A stretch of 64,000 nucleotides of DNA from Selaginella moellendorffii (taxonomy: Eukaryota; Streptophyta; Lycopodiopsida; Selaginellales; Selaginellaceae): assembly GCF_000143415.4 (NCBI RefSeq), contig NW_003314426.1, positions 1 to 64,000 of the forward strand, written 5' to 3'. Below, one piece after another: positions 42,341-54,024 of the stretch (the first letter of the stretch is position 1; every line of letters begins with the position of its first letter). Under the pieces are notes generated by a model, which worked only from the letters and a program-made list of their open reading frames with translations, did not search any database and was not told where the DNA came from. The position numbers and the translations under genes are program-made.

Positions 42341-43540
42341 CTATTTTGTTCAAGATGTGTGGTATACCGGCGTGAACTATAAATTGCAGTGCAGGATCAC
42401 ATTCTAACTGATTTAATGCTAGAAGCAGCTATGATATCTGACAACTCCAAAATGTTGAGCCTTTGCAACTTCCAATATGCTTTGTGGAAGGTCCCGATGG
42501 TAAGTTTGAGTTTTATTATTCTCGCAAGAAATTAACCAGCTAGGAAACCCAGAGCAGTTATTAAAGAAATACGTTCCATTTCTTTGTGAGGAGTGTCAGC
42601 AATCGCAACTAACACTGATACTCTTGAATTTTTTTTATCTGTGCATAATTTAGGTTGATTATGTTTCTCAGTTCGGTGCTGACCAGTATCTACGTCTGGG
42701 GAAACTTCTTGTATTGTGTAGGATCATCTCGTTCTTGGACTCCAACATAATAAAATTCCATCGAGAAGAAATACTAATCTTCTCTATTGCAGGTTCGTGA
42801 TAGTATTTATCTTATTTTCGCAAAACTTTCCAGGAAGTTTACTGTTAATTCTCCTTGGGCATACTTCCGATGCTGTTTCTTTTCTGTTGGAAAGCTCAGT
42901 GTTTTACTTGTTGTCACTAACACTAATACCAGATAGCACTACGCCTGAACATCCTAGCATGGTTTATTTCTGAAACTTCTATTTCGGACGAGAAGCAGTT
43001 ACTGTTGGCCGTGGTTGGCTGCATTGTAGCTCTTGCAAGCACTTTGAAGGTAAATCTTGATTTCATAATTTAAACCAGTCTTAAATCTTTGTTTGTAGTC
43101 TGTGCCATGCGGTGCTTTAAAGAAATCAAGCAGGAAGGTCAAGTCTTGAAGATTTCTGTGCTTTTGCGAGCCATACATGACAATTCCAAGAACTTCGTAA
43201 ACAACAGGAGGTTTTTGTCATCCTTTCTTCATACTAGTCTGCTCAGCGAATGAGAGCAAGACAATTAGAACATGTGGTACGTTTCATTAAGTTGCACCTC
43301 CGCCAACAATTTCAATCTTTCTAAGAACTTCAGACATCTCCCACCTTGCTTTGTTGGTTCGATCCAGCTGAAAATTATTGACTTGCCAGAAGGAACGAAA
43401 GCAGAAAAGAATTCCTTGATATGTTTCGTTACATGTATACTTCTTTTCTTTCTGGCATGTCACCAGTTTTCTATGTTGGATCAAATCAATAGAGCAAGGC
43501 GGCTGTATGAAAGATTGAGACCCTCTGCATTAGCTATTGC
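42341..43540 (+). other. Exon-like pieces of an unrecognised gene (block B)
   Basis: The plus strand has three stretches with splice-like borders. They are DHILTDLMLEAAMISD...ALWKVPM (about 42397-42499, then GTAAGT), VDYVSQFGADQYLRLGK...ILIFSIA (about 42653-42791) and ALRLNILAWFISETSISDEKQ...ALASTLK (about 42932-43049, then GTAAATC). I do not recognise the family. The second piece is broken in block A. Confidence 0.4.
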
Positions 43541-43541
43541 A

Positions 43542-44550
43542 TCAACAACCCACAGATGTATGGCTAAGGGAGGGATGGAAATGAGTGGGATGACCATAAC
43601 CTAAACGAGACGCAGACAAGGTGGCTTTGACAACCTCTTGGTCATCTCGTCTGTGCTCAAGCAAAGTATCCATGAAATCCGTTGTGGGATCGGATTTGTT
43701 GGCTTTGTGTTCGTCGATGATCTTCTGGCTTTGTGTTCTTCTGGCTTTGTGTTCGTCGATGATCACGCTATCTTTGAAGCAAGCAGGCGCTTCGTCAGCG
43801 ACCAGCTGCGCCAGCAGAGCAATGTGACTATCTTCTGCTGGCCCATAGAATGAAGCAATGGAGACTCGAGTTCGCTCCGAGTTGACAACTGCTCGGTGCT
43901 CCACACTCTTGTACGCATCATTGGAAAGAATCTGAATAACACACAATCAAAACCTGGAAATCTCATGCATGCACGACTATGACGATCGAAAGAAAGCTTA
44001 CCTGAAGTTGATCTCCAATGTTGACAACAAAGGCGCCAGGCAGAGGTTTGATCGGCACCCACGCTCCACAGTGTACAATCTGGAGGCCATCTTTCACCCT
44101 GGTGTCCTGCTGGAGTATAGTGAAACCGTTTGGATCCGCGTGAGCGTCCAGTCCGATTGTAAGCTCCGGCTCCGGACAAGGTGGATAGTAGTTCATCCTC
44201 ATCGCATGCCTCTCTCCTCCAAAAGCTTCCTCCAGAGCACCACTTTCCAGTCCCAGTGACTCCGAGAACAATCCAAGCACTCTTTTCGCGGCGACGAACG
44301 AGACGTGGGTGGGGCGGACGACTGAATCGCTGGCGAGGGCGAGGAAGAGATGAATCGCTTGCGCGCTCTGGCCGTTTGCGCAGAGCGTCGAGATCACGAT
44401 GTTACAGGAGAAGGCGTTCTTGTGGACGAGATCGTGGAAGACGGACCATGCGTCCGGGAGGCTGGAGCACTTGCCATACATGAGGATGAGGAGATTGCTG
44501 AACAAGGGGTGGTGGCGTAGGTCGAGGGTGGCGGCCAGGCGGCGGTGCAA
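43542..44550 (-). CDS. PPR / 2-oxoglutarate Fe(II) oxygenase chimera, block B copy
   Basis: Two exons (44550-44002 and 43931-43542) with a 71-bp GT-AG intron in phase, giving 313 codons (312 residues plus stop). Residues 1 to about 87 are PPR motif sequence copied from the gene at 16191-16922. From KRVLGLFSE on it is a plant 2OG oxygenase C-terminal half: MNYYPPC, iron ligands H and D in LDAHADPNG, the distal His in SVEHRAV, and the RVS segment for 2-oxoglutarate. The N-terminal oxygenase domain is replaced by PPR sequence. Exon 2 contains a 42-nt tandem duplication (IIDEHKA repeated) that block A lacks. The frame starts with TTG after an upstream TGA and I see no in-frame ATG before the LMYGKC motif, so it may be a pseudogene despite the open frame. 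Confidence 0.6.
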
Positions 44551-45103
44551 GAGCTTCCCTCGCGGGAGGGAGTTGGAATCACCACATTGGCGCAGAAGAG
44601 TCGCGATTTGGCGTGGAGATGCCTGCAGGAGGCACCGCGATCACTCCTCTTGCTACTTCGCTGGATGTCATGGCAAAGACACACTCTCTCTCTCTCTCTC
44701 CATGATCCTGTGAAGAGCTTCATATGGATCATCACATTTTTTGTCAATAGCTTCACATAGGCACTAAACAACAGACATAAAGGAACTCAGAAGCAATCAG
44801 TCTTCTAAGCATCTTATCCTCCGGCATCAAATGTTGGATCAGTGATGTCCTTTTTGAAGTCTCGCTTGTTGTTTGAGGTGGGCACGTGCTCCTATGGGGG
44901 TGTTGCAAAGCTGTGGGCTCTCAATGTAAAGGGGATTTCCTTGGCAAAAGAGCTTGAAATTTTGGTGTGCTGTTTTTCTTGTTTTACCATTTTGTTTTAC
45001 ATGAGACATGTAGGAAATCCTGAGCTCAAAAGTTCACTAAGATTCATTTGCATAAACTACACTTTGGCAGAAAAATTATAACATTTATTACAAAATACAA
45101 TAA

Positions 45104-45691
45104 TCAGTTAAAAACAACCCATTCATCATCGAATGGATCTAGGACGTACAATTTGCCTTGCTTCTCCACACATTGTCCAATATTCCAGCGATGGGTAACT
45201 TTGGTAAAATCCACACACTTTGACAGCGCAAGAAGGAACGGGGTTACATCTGCCAAGAAGTGGTCATCCTTTGACCCCTCAAACTTTGGAGCCACCACCA
45301 CGCTCTCTTGATGACCTTGGTAGAAGTCAACAATGTCATCCAGTGCCACCACCCGCTTGAAATCCCGAAACCCTACATGGTCAAGATTCTTGACTTTCGT
45401 CCCGTCCTTTAGAACAACGCAATTGCCACCATGTAGCCTCCTTGACACAAGCCCCCCAGTAGGATCCAGATGGTCAACCACAAGGTTGACATACTTCTCC
45501 TGGGCGGCACTAAACACCACGATATCGTACACTTTTGAAACCTTCCCCAGAAATTCATCTACGCCTGGTCTCTTCATGATGTGGAGTGGTGCATCATCGT
45601 CGAATTCCATGCTGAAATCTACAGAAGAGACGAGATCCTTATGAGCGTATACCAGTGTATTGTCTAGATCGAGAATGAGTGTCTTCTTCAT
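45104..45691 (-). CDS. FCP1/SCP-type (HAD) protein phosphatase, block B copy
   Basis: Intronless 195-codon frame, nearly identical to 21856-22443, with DLDNT at residues 8-12, VVFSAAQEKY at 58-67 and VALDD at 115-119 intact. It has Thr rather than Ile just before HRW. It is divergent from the kinase gene at 46118. The protein ends DDEWVVFN, and a TTATTGTATTTTGTAATAAATG-like 3' flank follows. It should be able to act as a phosphatase if expressed. Confidence 0.85.
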   Translation of the reverse strand: MKKTLILDLDNTLVYAHKDLVSSVDFSMEFDDDAPLHIMKRPGVDEFLGKVSKVYDIVVFSAAQEKYVNLVVDHLDPTGGLVSRRLHGGNCVVLKDGTKVKNLDHVGFRDFKRVVALDDIVDFYQGHQESVVVAPKFEGSKDDHFLADVTPFLLALSKCVDFTKVTHRWNIGQCVEKQGKLYVLDPFDDEWVVFN

Positions 45692-46117
45692 GATACCCTA
45701 AAAAATGACTCGTATTCCGTGGAAATGTAGAAGGGCCACAAAAGGTGACCAAAGGTGCCACGTCTGCCCTAAACTCTATCCGACGTGGCCTTTTTGTATT
45801 CTTGTACCCTACTATTGGCAAAGCCCAAGGGAGCCGGAGGAGCGCGTCGATCCTCAATGCAGCTTAGATTCCAAATCTAGGGCTGCCGTGATCGTCTGGC
45901 AAGGGCAGAGGTGAGTGCGCTGCTGGTTTGCGGCCTACTGTTGGCGAGGCGGAAGGAGGTGAGCATGCAATTGTAACAAGTTTGTTGTGAATCCATTGAC
46001 GGACAGCTGATGTGCGCATTCTAGGCTCCAGCCGTTGGATAAGTGCAGTAACGACTCCTCAATCTCTTTTGTGCTTTCAGCAACGACTCACAATGTTAAC
46101 ACTGACCAGAGTCCACC
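45692..46117. promoter_or_regulatory. Shared upstream region of divergent phosphatase and kinase genes (block B)
   Basis: 426 bp, the inverted equivalent of 21430-21855. ACGT cores near 45759 and 45783 resemble G-box-type sites. Position between two outward-facing ATGs is the main evidence. Confidence 0.55.
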
Positions 46118-47476
46118 ATGGAGAGGAAGAGAGCTGCTGGTCCGAAGAAACTACACACTCAGAAGCGATCCGACGTCATGCTCGAAAGGACCCGCCCACT
46201 GGATCCGATTAACCGAGCTCGATCAGGTTGGTCAAAACTTGAAACATCTGCACTTGTCTGACGAAGATCCTCGTTGAAGCAGGAGCAGGAGAAACTGATC
46301 ATGATGCATCCGCGTTGCAGGCTGCTCCTGACGCTGGTACGAAGAATTCCTTTTGTTGGCTGACACGACTCTTTGCTGGTTTGATTCATGACTTGCAGAA
46401 TATGTTCGGCAATTCCTCGCAATGGCGCAACGCTTGGAGAGATTCAAGATGCTCTCGGCGAATGTTGTGAGCGGGATCGTGGAATCGATCCAAAAGGGAG
46501 GGGAGACTCCAGTTGCAGCAGCAGGTGGATACAATAATTTCTCTCTTTGGCATCTTTTCGCTTCTGAGTGGCCCCTTGTCTCTCTTGTCCAGGCCGCTTC
46601 TGCAGCAGCTACGAAGTGCTCGCTTGTGTTGGCCAGGGGGCGTCCGGGAAAGTATACAAGTGCCGTAGCAAGGAGGACGAACAAATCTACGCCATCAAAG
46701 TCATCAAGGTTCGCACAGCAACGAAGTCCAGAGACCAGGATGTCGCGCTCGTCTTCAAGGAGGGAGAGATGCTCCAGCGCTGCGAACACCCCAACATAGT
46801 CAAATACTTCGACATGTGGAAGGAGGAAGGCGAGCCGGGCAAGTCGAAAGTGTACATTGTCATGGAGTTTTGTGGCCGCTCGCTCCAGTCGGTGCTCCTC
46901 GGCGGTGAGTCACCACCTGCAGATGCGTTTAGGCAGCTTCTTCAAGCTGTGGCGCATGTGCACGACAACGTGGGTGTTCATCGGGATATAGCACCACACA
47001 ACATCTTCGTCACAGACGATGGACGCATCAAGCTGGGAGATTTCGGTCTTGGTAGGCAAATGAAACATCTCTTCCATCTCTCATTTGTTGGCTTACAGCT
47101 AAAAATAAGGAGTCCATGCTCGAGACCGAAAATATCAAGAAGGGGAGAGCAGTTTACTACTCTCCCCAGCGCCGGAGCAACTCAACCTACACTGACATGC
47201 TTGCGCTTGGAGTTATACTCTTCGAACTTCATTGGAGGTGTCCCCCGGACCAGGTTTGGCTGCAGTTTGTGCAACGTGCTTGCTTAGTTTGGTGAATCTG
47301 TGTAGGAAAGGGAGTCGGTATTGATTGACGTCCGGGATGGCGTTTTACCAGCAGACTGGGCGTACCAACACCCATCAATTGCGCCCAAGGTGTTGGAGCT
47401 GGTCGCAGCAAGACGCGACCAGCGTCCATCCGCGCGCGACATCCTCTGCGATCCTGCCTGGCAATCTGTTTGGTGA
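46118..47476 (+). CDS. Protein kinase, eIF2-alpha-kinase-like (block B copy)
   Basis: Exons 46118-46226, 46283-46336, 46399-46524, 46593-47051, 47099-47253 and 47306-47476 join in frame to 357 residues. The start is the ATG in CCACCATGG. About 96 N-terminal residues have no recognised domain. The kinase domain then shows GQGASG (110-115), the ATP-binding Lys in AIK (132), HRD (226-228) and DFG (246-248), and later YYSPQ and LALGVILFEL. The phrases HPNIVKYFDMW and ERESVLIDVRDGVLP resemble the PEK/GCN2 group that phosphorylates eIF2-alpha in stress. The catalytic loop reads HRDIAPHN, so the Lys usual in Ser/Thr kinases is Ala, and SPE reads SPQ. Subfamily is tentative; a kinase fold is secure. 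Confidence 0.8.
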
Positions 47477-47757
47477 GTTTCTTTCATTACTCTGATTCTC
47501 TGCTTGGCTTCTAACATGTCTGTTTGCAGCTGATCGTTGTAGTTGTTTAGATTTACTTGCTCCTTTTTGTCATCTTTGTAGTCTTGGTCTTTTTCAGCAT
47601 GCTGATTTCGATTCAGAAATATGAATTCGTTGCCAGTTCATTGCATTTCTGCCAGGCCGAGTTGTTCTCGATCAAGGTTGCTGAACAACTCAAGGGCTTC
47701 CGACATTCTTGTAGTCAGGTTCGGTTCAAGGAACAGGATTGGTAAACAGCACATTGA

Positions 47758-48136
47758 CGGGAGATGCAACAGCGTGGTGTCCACGGCTGGCTTCTTGTAG
47801 GGTCCATGCATCTCACCTCAAGTGGGCAGAGATCGAGTGGAAGCTGGAGAGCTATCCCAATTCTCGGGAGATGCGATGAAGAAAATGGCGGGATTGTTGA
47901 TTTTTGTAGAGAGAATATTCGCACCTTTGACCTGTTGACCTTTTTACAGGGAAACGTTTTCCTACAGGCCTTTCTGAATTGAATCCAAGGAACCTGGAAG
48001 TCAAAACAAGAGAGTAGCTTCAGAACACTCAAAAGCTCACCCCTGCAAGTTCTGTTGTGGTACAGGGTGAATGAGTTCCCCTTTTTTGACGAGTCTGCAA
48101 AATTATAGAAAGGATGAGTCAAATGGAGAGAGAGAG

Positions 48137-48211
<75 letters not shown>

Positions 48212-48441
48212 TTGATCCAGGTTTCTTGTTTTTTTCATACCTTGAGGAACCAATCGTTCAATTCCACTGATTTCTTTGCATACTTGAATGCAAAGAATAA
48301 CAAATAATGAAGCTAGGTGCTTGGTTAGATTGAGGCAAGTTTTCAAATAGCTAGAACAATCTTTAGCTCTTTTAAGTTGTTTAGTGTTTAACCATCATGA
48401 CATCAATCTTAAAACATGTCCAGAAGTTGGATTTTGTGCCC
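47758..48441 (-). repeat. Right inverted arm of block B
   Basis: Inverted match to 41556-42340 and to 19131-19793. It includes the long TA microsatellite at 48139-48207. Confidence 0.75.
48139..48207. repeat. (TA)n microsatellite
   Basis: About 34 TA units; the matching place in block A (19366-19389) has about 12. Adjacent GA units give a compound repeat. The frames reading Tyr-Ile repeats here are not genes. Confidence 0.97.
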
Positions 48442-48616
48442 TCTAGATTAATGATGTTAATTTTAGACTCTTTGTCAGTGTTAATCCTTGTAATTTATAG
48501 GATAATATAGAGTTTCTCATATATTGTTTTTCAAATTTTACTTGATACTCTTCCAGTTCTAGATATGAGGCAAAATAAAGAACTTCATAGTATTTTATAT
48601 GAAAACTTTAAAGTTG

Positions 48617-49825
48617 CAAATCATTATGACCGCCATATTCAGTCTCCTCGCCATTGGCACCAACAGTGTTGACATTCTCATGGCCATCATCTTTGTCATT
48701 CGGCATGTCTTCATTGTTGCCTCTTGTAGCTTCTTGGTGGGTTGGTGTATAATTTGGCATCTCTAATTCCCAAGGACAAGCTTGCTTTATTGCCGCTGGA
48801 AACTTCATTGTTGTCGGGTACATGCCTCCATCTCTCACACCATGCTTTAGGAGTCGTGTGCATACCAGTGTTTCGAGAGGAATACCTCTATATTAGAGAT
48901 ACCTATAATAGAATATAAACAAATTGAGTATAGTTGAGAAATTGTATGTTACCTAAAAGCCGCTCGACGCATGAAGTAAAGTTGGCCAAGTTGTTTATCA
49001 AATGGAGTCGTGCTTGTGGCCTTCTTTGGCAGCCAGTCCTCTCCGAGTTTTATAAGCTTAGTGGTGATGAAGTCCTTGAATGGAAATTGCTCAAGATCAT
49101 CCCCTATAAAAGGTGCTAGACACATCTCCCCTTCATATACAGTTAGTGAAATGTAGACGGTCCTCCTCATCACAGTCTCCATTATACTGTCCAAACCTTT
49201 TTCTCCTTCCCTGAGTCTGTTATTAAGGTTGTTGAGAATGTGTATCTATTCCTCATATGTAAGCTTTGACTTTGAGATGTTGTAAATAATCTCATCTGGA
49301 GTCTTGCCCACTAAGAAATAACTTTTGTGAGTAACCTTCATGTAAACGCAAACAATACTTACTTTCATGACAAGAAATTTCTATTATAATATCAAACCAC
49401 TCCTTTGGGCGTCGAGGGTCAGCCACACTAAGTAATTTCTTTTCCTTTGTCTTCTTTGTGTTGTTGATTTTCTTGTCAATTGTAGCTAATGCTCCAATAG
49501 TTCTTGATCATTTTCAGCTCGATACGATTGTGCATATGCATCTTGCTTAACCTTCACCAATAGCTGAAGATAACACAAACATTCTATGATAAGAAGTATA
49601 CTTGGAAAAACATACCTTACTCCACACAGCTGTTATAAAAGCTATTGGATTCTTGTACCATCTATTAGCATCTTGACGACCTTGATGATGCCGAATAAGT
49701 GATGCTAAATCATCACCATAGTGGCTGCAGACTGCATCCTCGTCGAGATTGGCAAGAAACCGGATTTGCTCAATATCATGTACTAGGCTTCGTTTCTGCA
49801 CTGCAAACTATCCTAACTTGCAAAA
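48617..49825 (-). pseudogene. ParB-like/methyltransferase gene, copy 3 (middle exons)
   Basis: Minus-strand counterpart of 11895 to about 13100 of copy 1. It has the exon beginning QKRSLVHDIEQIRFLANLDED, the exon with VADPRRPKEWFDIII, the exon with FIGDDLEQFPFKDF, and the start of the exon with GMYPTTMKFPAAIK, with the same short introns. It has its own stops (for example in the LGQF and TYEEQ contexts) and shares with copy 1 the frameshift before LAxIDKKINN. The 5' end is fused at about 49828 to the MULE relic; the 3' end is cut at 48617 by block B. Neither the ParB box nor the methyltransferase part is present. Confidence 0.75.
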
Positions 49826-49828
49826 CAC

Positions 49829-52493
49829 ATCTTATTTCAGAAAGTTTTCTTTGCCAACATTTTGATCTTTCTCTCAGTTCTATTTCATTGGAGGCTGTGA
49901 TTTGCAACAACATTGGTGTAGTTGAACAATTGGAGTTTCTTCTTTTAGGTGTAGGTGAAGGTGGACAACATTGGGATTTGCAACATTCCAAGTCAAAGGA
50001 GATTCGAGTTTTTGGATCTCCAATCAAAGTGCGAGGCTGCAATCCTGCCAAAGTGAATGTGAAGCAAGATTCAGTCGTCATCATTTCTTCCTATTCTAGT
50101 TCTAATGAAGATTTTAGTCTAGTGCGAGCTAAGAATTTCCAAACTCGAACTACACCGATATTCAAAGTTGGTTGCAATGCTTTCCAGTTTTTGCACCTCT
50201 CTATCGACGTGTGTTCCTTTCCGAATAGGCCTGTTAGCGAGCTCCCATCTACATACAATGGCAATATCTTCTTTGAATTACCACTTTTTGTCAGCTCAAA
50301 ACAAAAGGGGATAGAGACGAAACAGGACTTTCACAACTAGTGCAAGATTAAGACCACACATTTCCAGCATTTCAAAGGCACAGTGTCCATGGTTCATTGT
50401 GGTGGGTATTTGGATTGTGTGAATAAAGCATGCAATTGAGAGCGTGGTAAAAAACTCCATATTTTTTGAAGGATCTACAACCAATCCTCCCATCTGTGAC
50501 ACTATTGGTGTTGGATTCAAGTGTCAGTTTTGCAAGAATGCTCCATTGTGTTGTGCCATCTACGGGGCCAAAATGTACTATTTTCTTCCATGGGATGGAG
50601 AGGCTAGTAGAGCTGCAGTATATTGGCATGCACACACATCCAATGCAGGAAGGGATACAAAGGAGTTCAGTCAACCGTTTCAAAGATGCAATGCAAATAG
50701 TGACTGTAAGAAACTCATCTATAACTCTAAAGCATATTCAAAAGACAGTGCTTAAGGATTTTATCACAAGCACTTTACTTGATCTAGACTGCAAGAATAC
50801 TCAACTGGATGAGACTAGCTTGCGGGAGTTACTACGACATGTGCAACTTGCAACTAGCCTCAGGAGGTATGAAAATATTATTACATACTTTTCAATAATA
50901 TCTCTTTTACATTTTGTTTTATTTAGGATAAAATCTTGGATGTGTGAATCTCGAGAGGGGAAACTCCAATAAAAAATCAACTCAATCCTTGAACTAAAAT
51001 GGATTTATCCCTACGAGTTTATCCACTTTATCAAGCCAGATTTCCAATTAGCATTTAAAGAGTTGTGCAAACAATGGCAGGCTGCACCTTCTGAAGAAGA
51101 GCACGAGGCAAAAACAAACAAAATCTGAATGTGGTGGCATAAAAATAGCCATACTGACGTAAGTTGTCTACCACAACTTGAGTCATGGTTGAGGTGGTGG
51201 GAAGTTAGAATGTTCCAATGGGGATATCACTCTTTTTAGATTGGTTTTTCTTTTTTTCCTCTCTTTTTATTGCTTTTTAATATCATCTTTTTATAAGGAT
51301 CAACTACTTAAAGATCTTGCATACACCCCAACTTTGAATCTCTCAGAGAGTAAATATTGGAGCTGGCGTTCCTTTGAGGCAGGGAAAGGGAAAATGAGTC
51401 TATATGAAGCATGTCTATCAAATTTGATACACGCTGTAGAGCAGTCTTCAAAAGCCTTGGCATTTGAGGAAGGAAGATACATAGGAATAGGACTTTCGGT
51501 TAAGATGTTACAAGAAGAAAGTGACTCCACCAGCACAAACAATGGCAACTGCAGTGGAGGAAGTGGTCCGTGGAACATCTATGGAGTACACTCCTCGGGC
51601 TTCTATTGGTGATATGAAGACCATCCGCTCAAAGCGTCACTTTTCCTTTGCTGGTGAAGATGTTAGCACAGATCTTGGAGCAAAAAGCTCTCACAAGCTT
51701 GATGTTGAGTATCATTCTGCTCCAAGACATCACCCCCCAACTGAGCCACCTCAAGTGGCTAATGAAGAAAGTGCATCACAACAAGTTGAAATTACTTATC
51801 ATAGCGTAGAGCAGAAGCAATGGGCAATCCATCGAGTGCCAGCAAAATCAAATGTAAGGTGTGTGGGGATACTTCCGAGGGGCAAGTGTTGGGCTTGGAT
51901 CTGTGGTAACAAGTCTGCTTCTATTCCAGCCCCATATTTCCATGGGGAATGAAAGCAAGTAAAATTTTCAAGATGGTGTTGGTTATATTGCTACAACATT
52001 GATGTCAACCATACAAAGTGGCTTGAAGACACTATAGAGACTAAACCTGATGCAGTACCTAAAGAATGGCCAGTTGCTAATGGGGTTGCGCTCACCTCGG
52101 ATGAGATTGAAAACCTTGAGAAATCTGGTTTTAATCTTGAAAGGTAAGGCAGTTAAATTTATTGGTACCATCTCCAAGTAGAAGCAAGGTAAAATAAACT
52201 TGGCTCAAACACTTGAGTATAAGATTCTCTCCACGAAGTACATCATTGCGTTTGCAAAGGAGTACATAGTCAAAATAAAAGGTGGAAAGTACACAATTGC
52301 CATTCAAGACTTTCCTTTTTGCACATGTTCAAACTTTACGAAATGCGAGGAATATGGGAAGGCATATGCTTCTTGTAAGCATATGTACTACATCTTCATC
52401 AACATCTTACACCAAGATCCTAAAGTGGATATTCATATACACCAAGCAAGCCTTACTATTGCCGAGTTGCAGAAAACTTTTGGAGCTAATTAG
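49829..52493 (+). pseudogene. Mutator-like (MULE) transposase relic, copy 3
   Basis: Direct counterpart of 27725-30977. The N-terminal Cys-rich region and GTHTH-equivalent region are largely open (for example 50466-50972). About 410 bp of core present at 29020-29440 in copy 2 are deleted near 51028. The 3' part ends in a SWIM-like CTCSNF...ASCKH (52315-52385). Relative to 30552-30634 a piece is missing near 52143. Not functional. Confidence 0.65.
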
Positions 52494-54024
52494 ATTTTCC
52501 AGCACTATCGATGTTTATTCTCTATCAATAATATAAATTAATTATACCTTATATAATTAATAAAAATATTTTATTATTTCACTTTTCATTTCATATACTT
52601 GTGAGGGTTCTTTTCGTAATACTACCCATAGTATTCGTGAGTCTCCATTTTTGTCTTTATCATCTCAAAAAATATTTCATAGTAGTCTTTTGGGTGCGTG
52701 ATGTTGCAATGTATTGTGAGAGCATATGTACTATCATAGTTGTGTTTTTTCCCTTTCAAATGATTATATGTCCTTATATATAATCTTAATTCAAATTTAA
52801 TAATTTTAAAATTCTAATGAACCTGACATTTACTAGCTAGAAAGCACAGAGTACAAATTTAAAGAAGTGACAAGAATACTTTTTTTGCAAACATTTTATT
52901 TTATGTTCTAACAAACGTCTCTATCATTGCATGTAGTAAATATTTAAATTATTAAAACAAGAAGTGTCCTTTAGAACATTTTTATCTATATAATATATAA
53001 AGAGTTATGAAATTATTAAGTTCACCATAACTTTAAAATTTTAAAGTTTATAATGTTTGTACTAAATTGCAATTGAAAATTGAGCTCAACTCGTGAGCTC
53101 AACTGTTCTACTCGTGAGCTCAAGTATGGTCTGCACTCTGGATCAGGAAGTTATTAATTATTTTTGTTTTATTTCTAATCTAGATGTAATATAAAATAAA
53201 TAAGGAAGTATACAGTAACTTAAAAATGAATTTTGCTTACAGCATTATTTATTATATAGCTAGCAATATAATAATAATAATAAATAAATTTGCTCTAAAT
53301 TATAAATAAATTATAAGAAAATATGTCTCTGATATATTATTTTTCAATTATAGTTAATCACTTGGATCCCTTGGAAATGATGAACTTGAAAAGATTACAC
53401 AATGGCTAGTGCAAAATTTGTTTTAGAATCTTGTTGTAGAGTAACTAATAGAGCAACAATAGTATGCATAGCATTTTTAGTTTACTTTAGAAAATATAGT
53501 GTAAAGCATATACCTAAAATATTTAATATATAATAAAATATTCCTCATTCTAAGGGTTATAATTTCTTGCTGTTAAACTTTTCTATAATTCATTTTTATC
53601 AAGATTTAATTCTAATATTCTTGGGGGATGGGGAGGGGGGGCAGCTTCCTATTTACTCCACTAGCTAACATGGTATGGATCTTAAGCTTAGACCTAAGCC
53701 AAATGTAAAATAAAGATAGACACACCTTTAATATCCTTGCGCTAGACCATTAATATGTTGAAATAATGATTTAGCTTTGTTTTACATGTTTGTTTTAATG
53801 TTGGGATGCTAAAAGTTTTAAGACTATTTTAATGTTGTTTTGTGCTCCTGTTTCATCGCTCCTTAGTTGCATATTCAAGAGTTGTTCCATACTTTTATTT
53901 TTTTGTTCATTAGGCATATGCTTAGAAGTTTGATTCTATCATTTTGTTTAGTGGCCTAAGGCCCTAAAACTTAGGTGTTGCCCTTAGCACACATATCTCA
54001 AAAGTTAGGTCTGTTCCATTGCTA
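52494..54024. other. AT-rich repeat flank downstream of MULE copy 3
   Basis: Direct match to about 30978-32595 without the 31045-31173 insertion. It holds another GAGCTC-rich near-palindrome (53080-53124). Around 53645-53725 a short piece appears inverted compared with 32262-32350. Confidence 0.65.

Larger units (their letters stand above)
41556..48616. mobile_element. Block B: foldback-like segment carrying host-type genes
   Basis: Inverted arms of about 780 bp (41556-42340) and 684 bp (47758-48441) enclose about 5.4 kb with an unrecognised gene, the PPR-oxygenase chimera, the phosphatase and the kinase. The shape resembles a transposon that has captured host genes (as in Pack-MULEs), but no transposase lies inside and I found no target duplication. 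The match with block A continues about 175 bp beyond the right arm, to 48616, where ParB-like copy 3 begins. So the duplication unit is larger than the arm-to-arm unit. Confidence 0.6.

Noticed and set aside
47557-47745. 62-codon frame with a hydrophobic start (VIFVVLVFFSMLIS), also at 19990-19802
   Set aside because: It could be a small membrane protein, but it lies in the kinase 3' region with no other support; composition alone is not enough.
48071-48346. Tyr-Ile repeat frames
   Set aside because: Translation of the TA microsatellite.
41546-48450. Target-site duplication for block B
   Set aside because: The bases outside the arms (TAATATAGA and TCTAGATTA) are near inverted copies of each other, not direct repeats, so they give no evidence of a transposition target.
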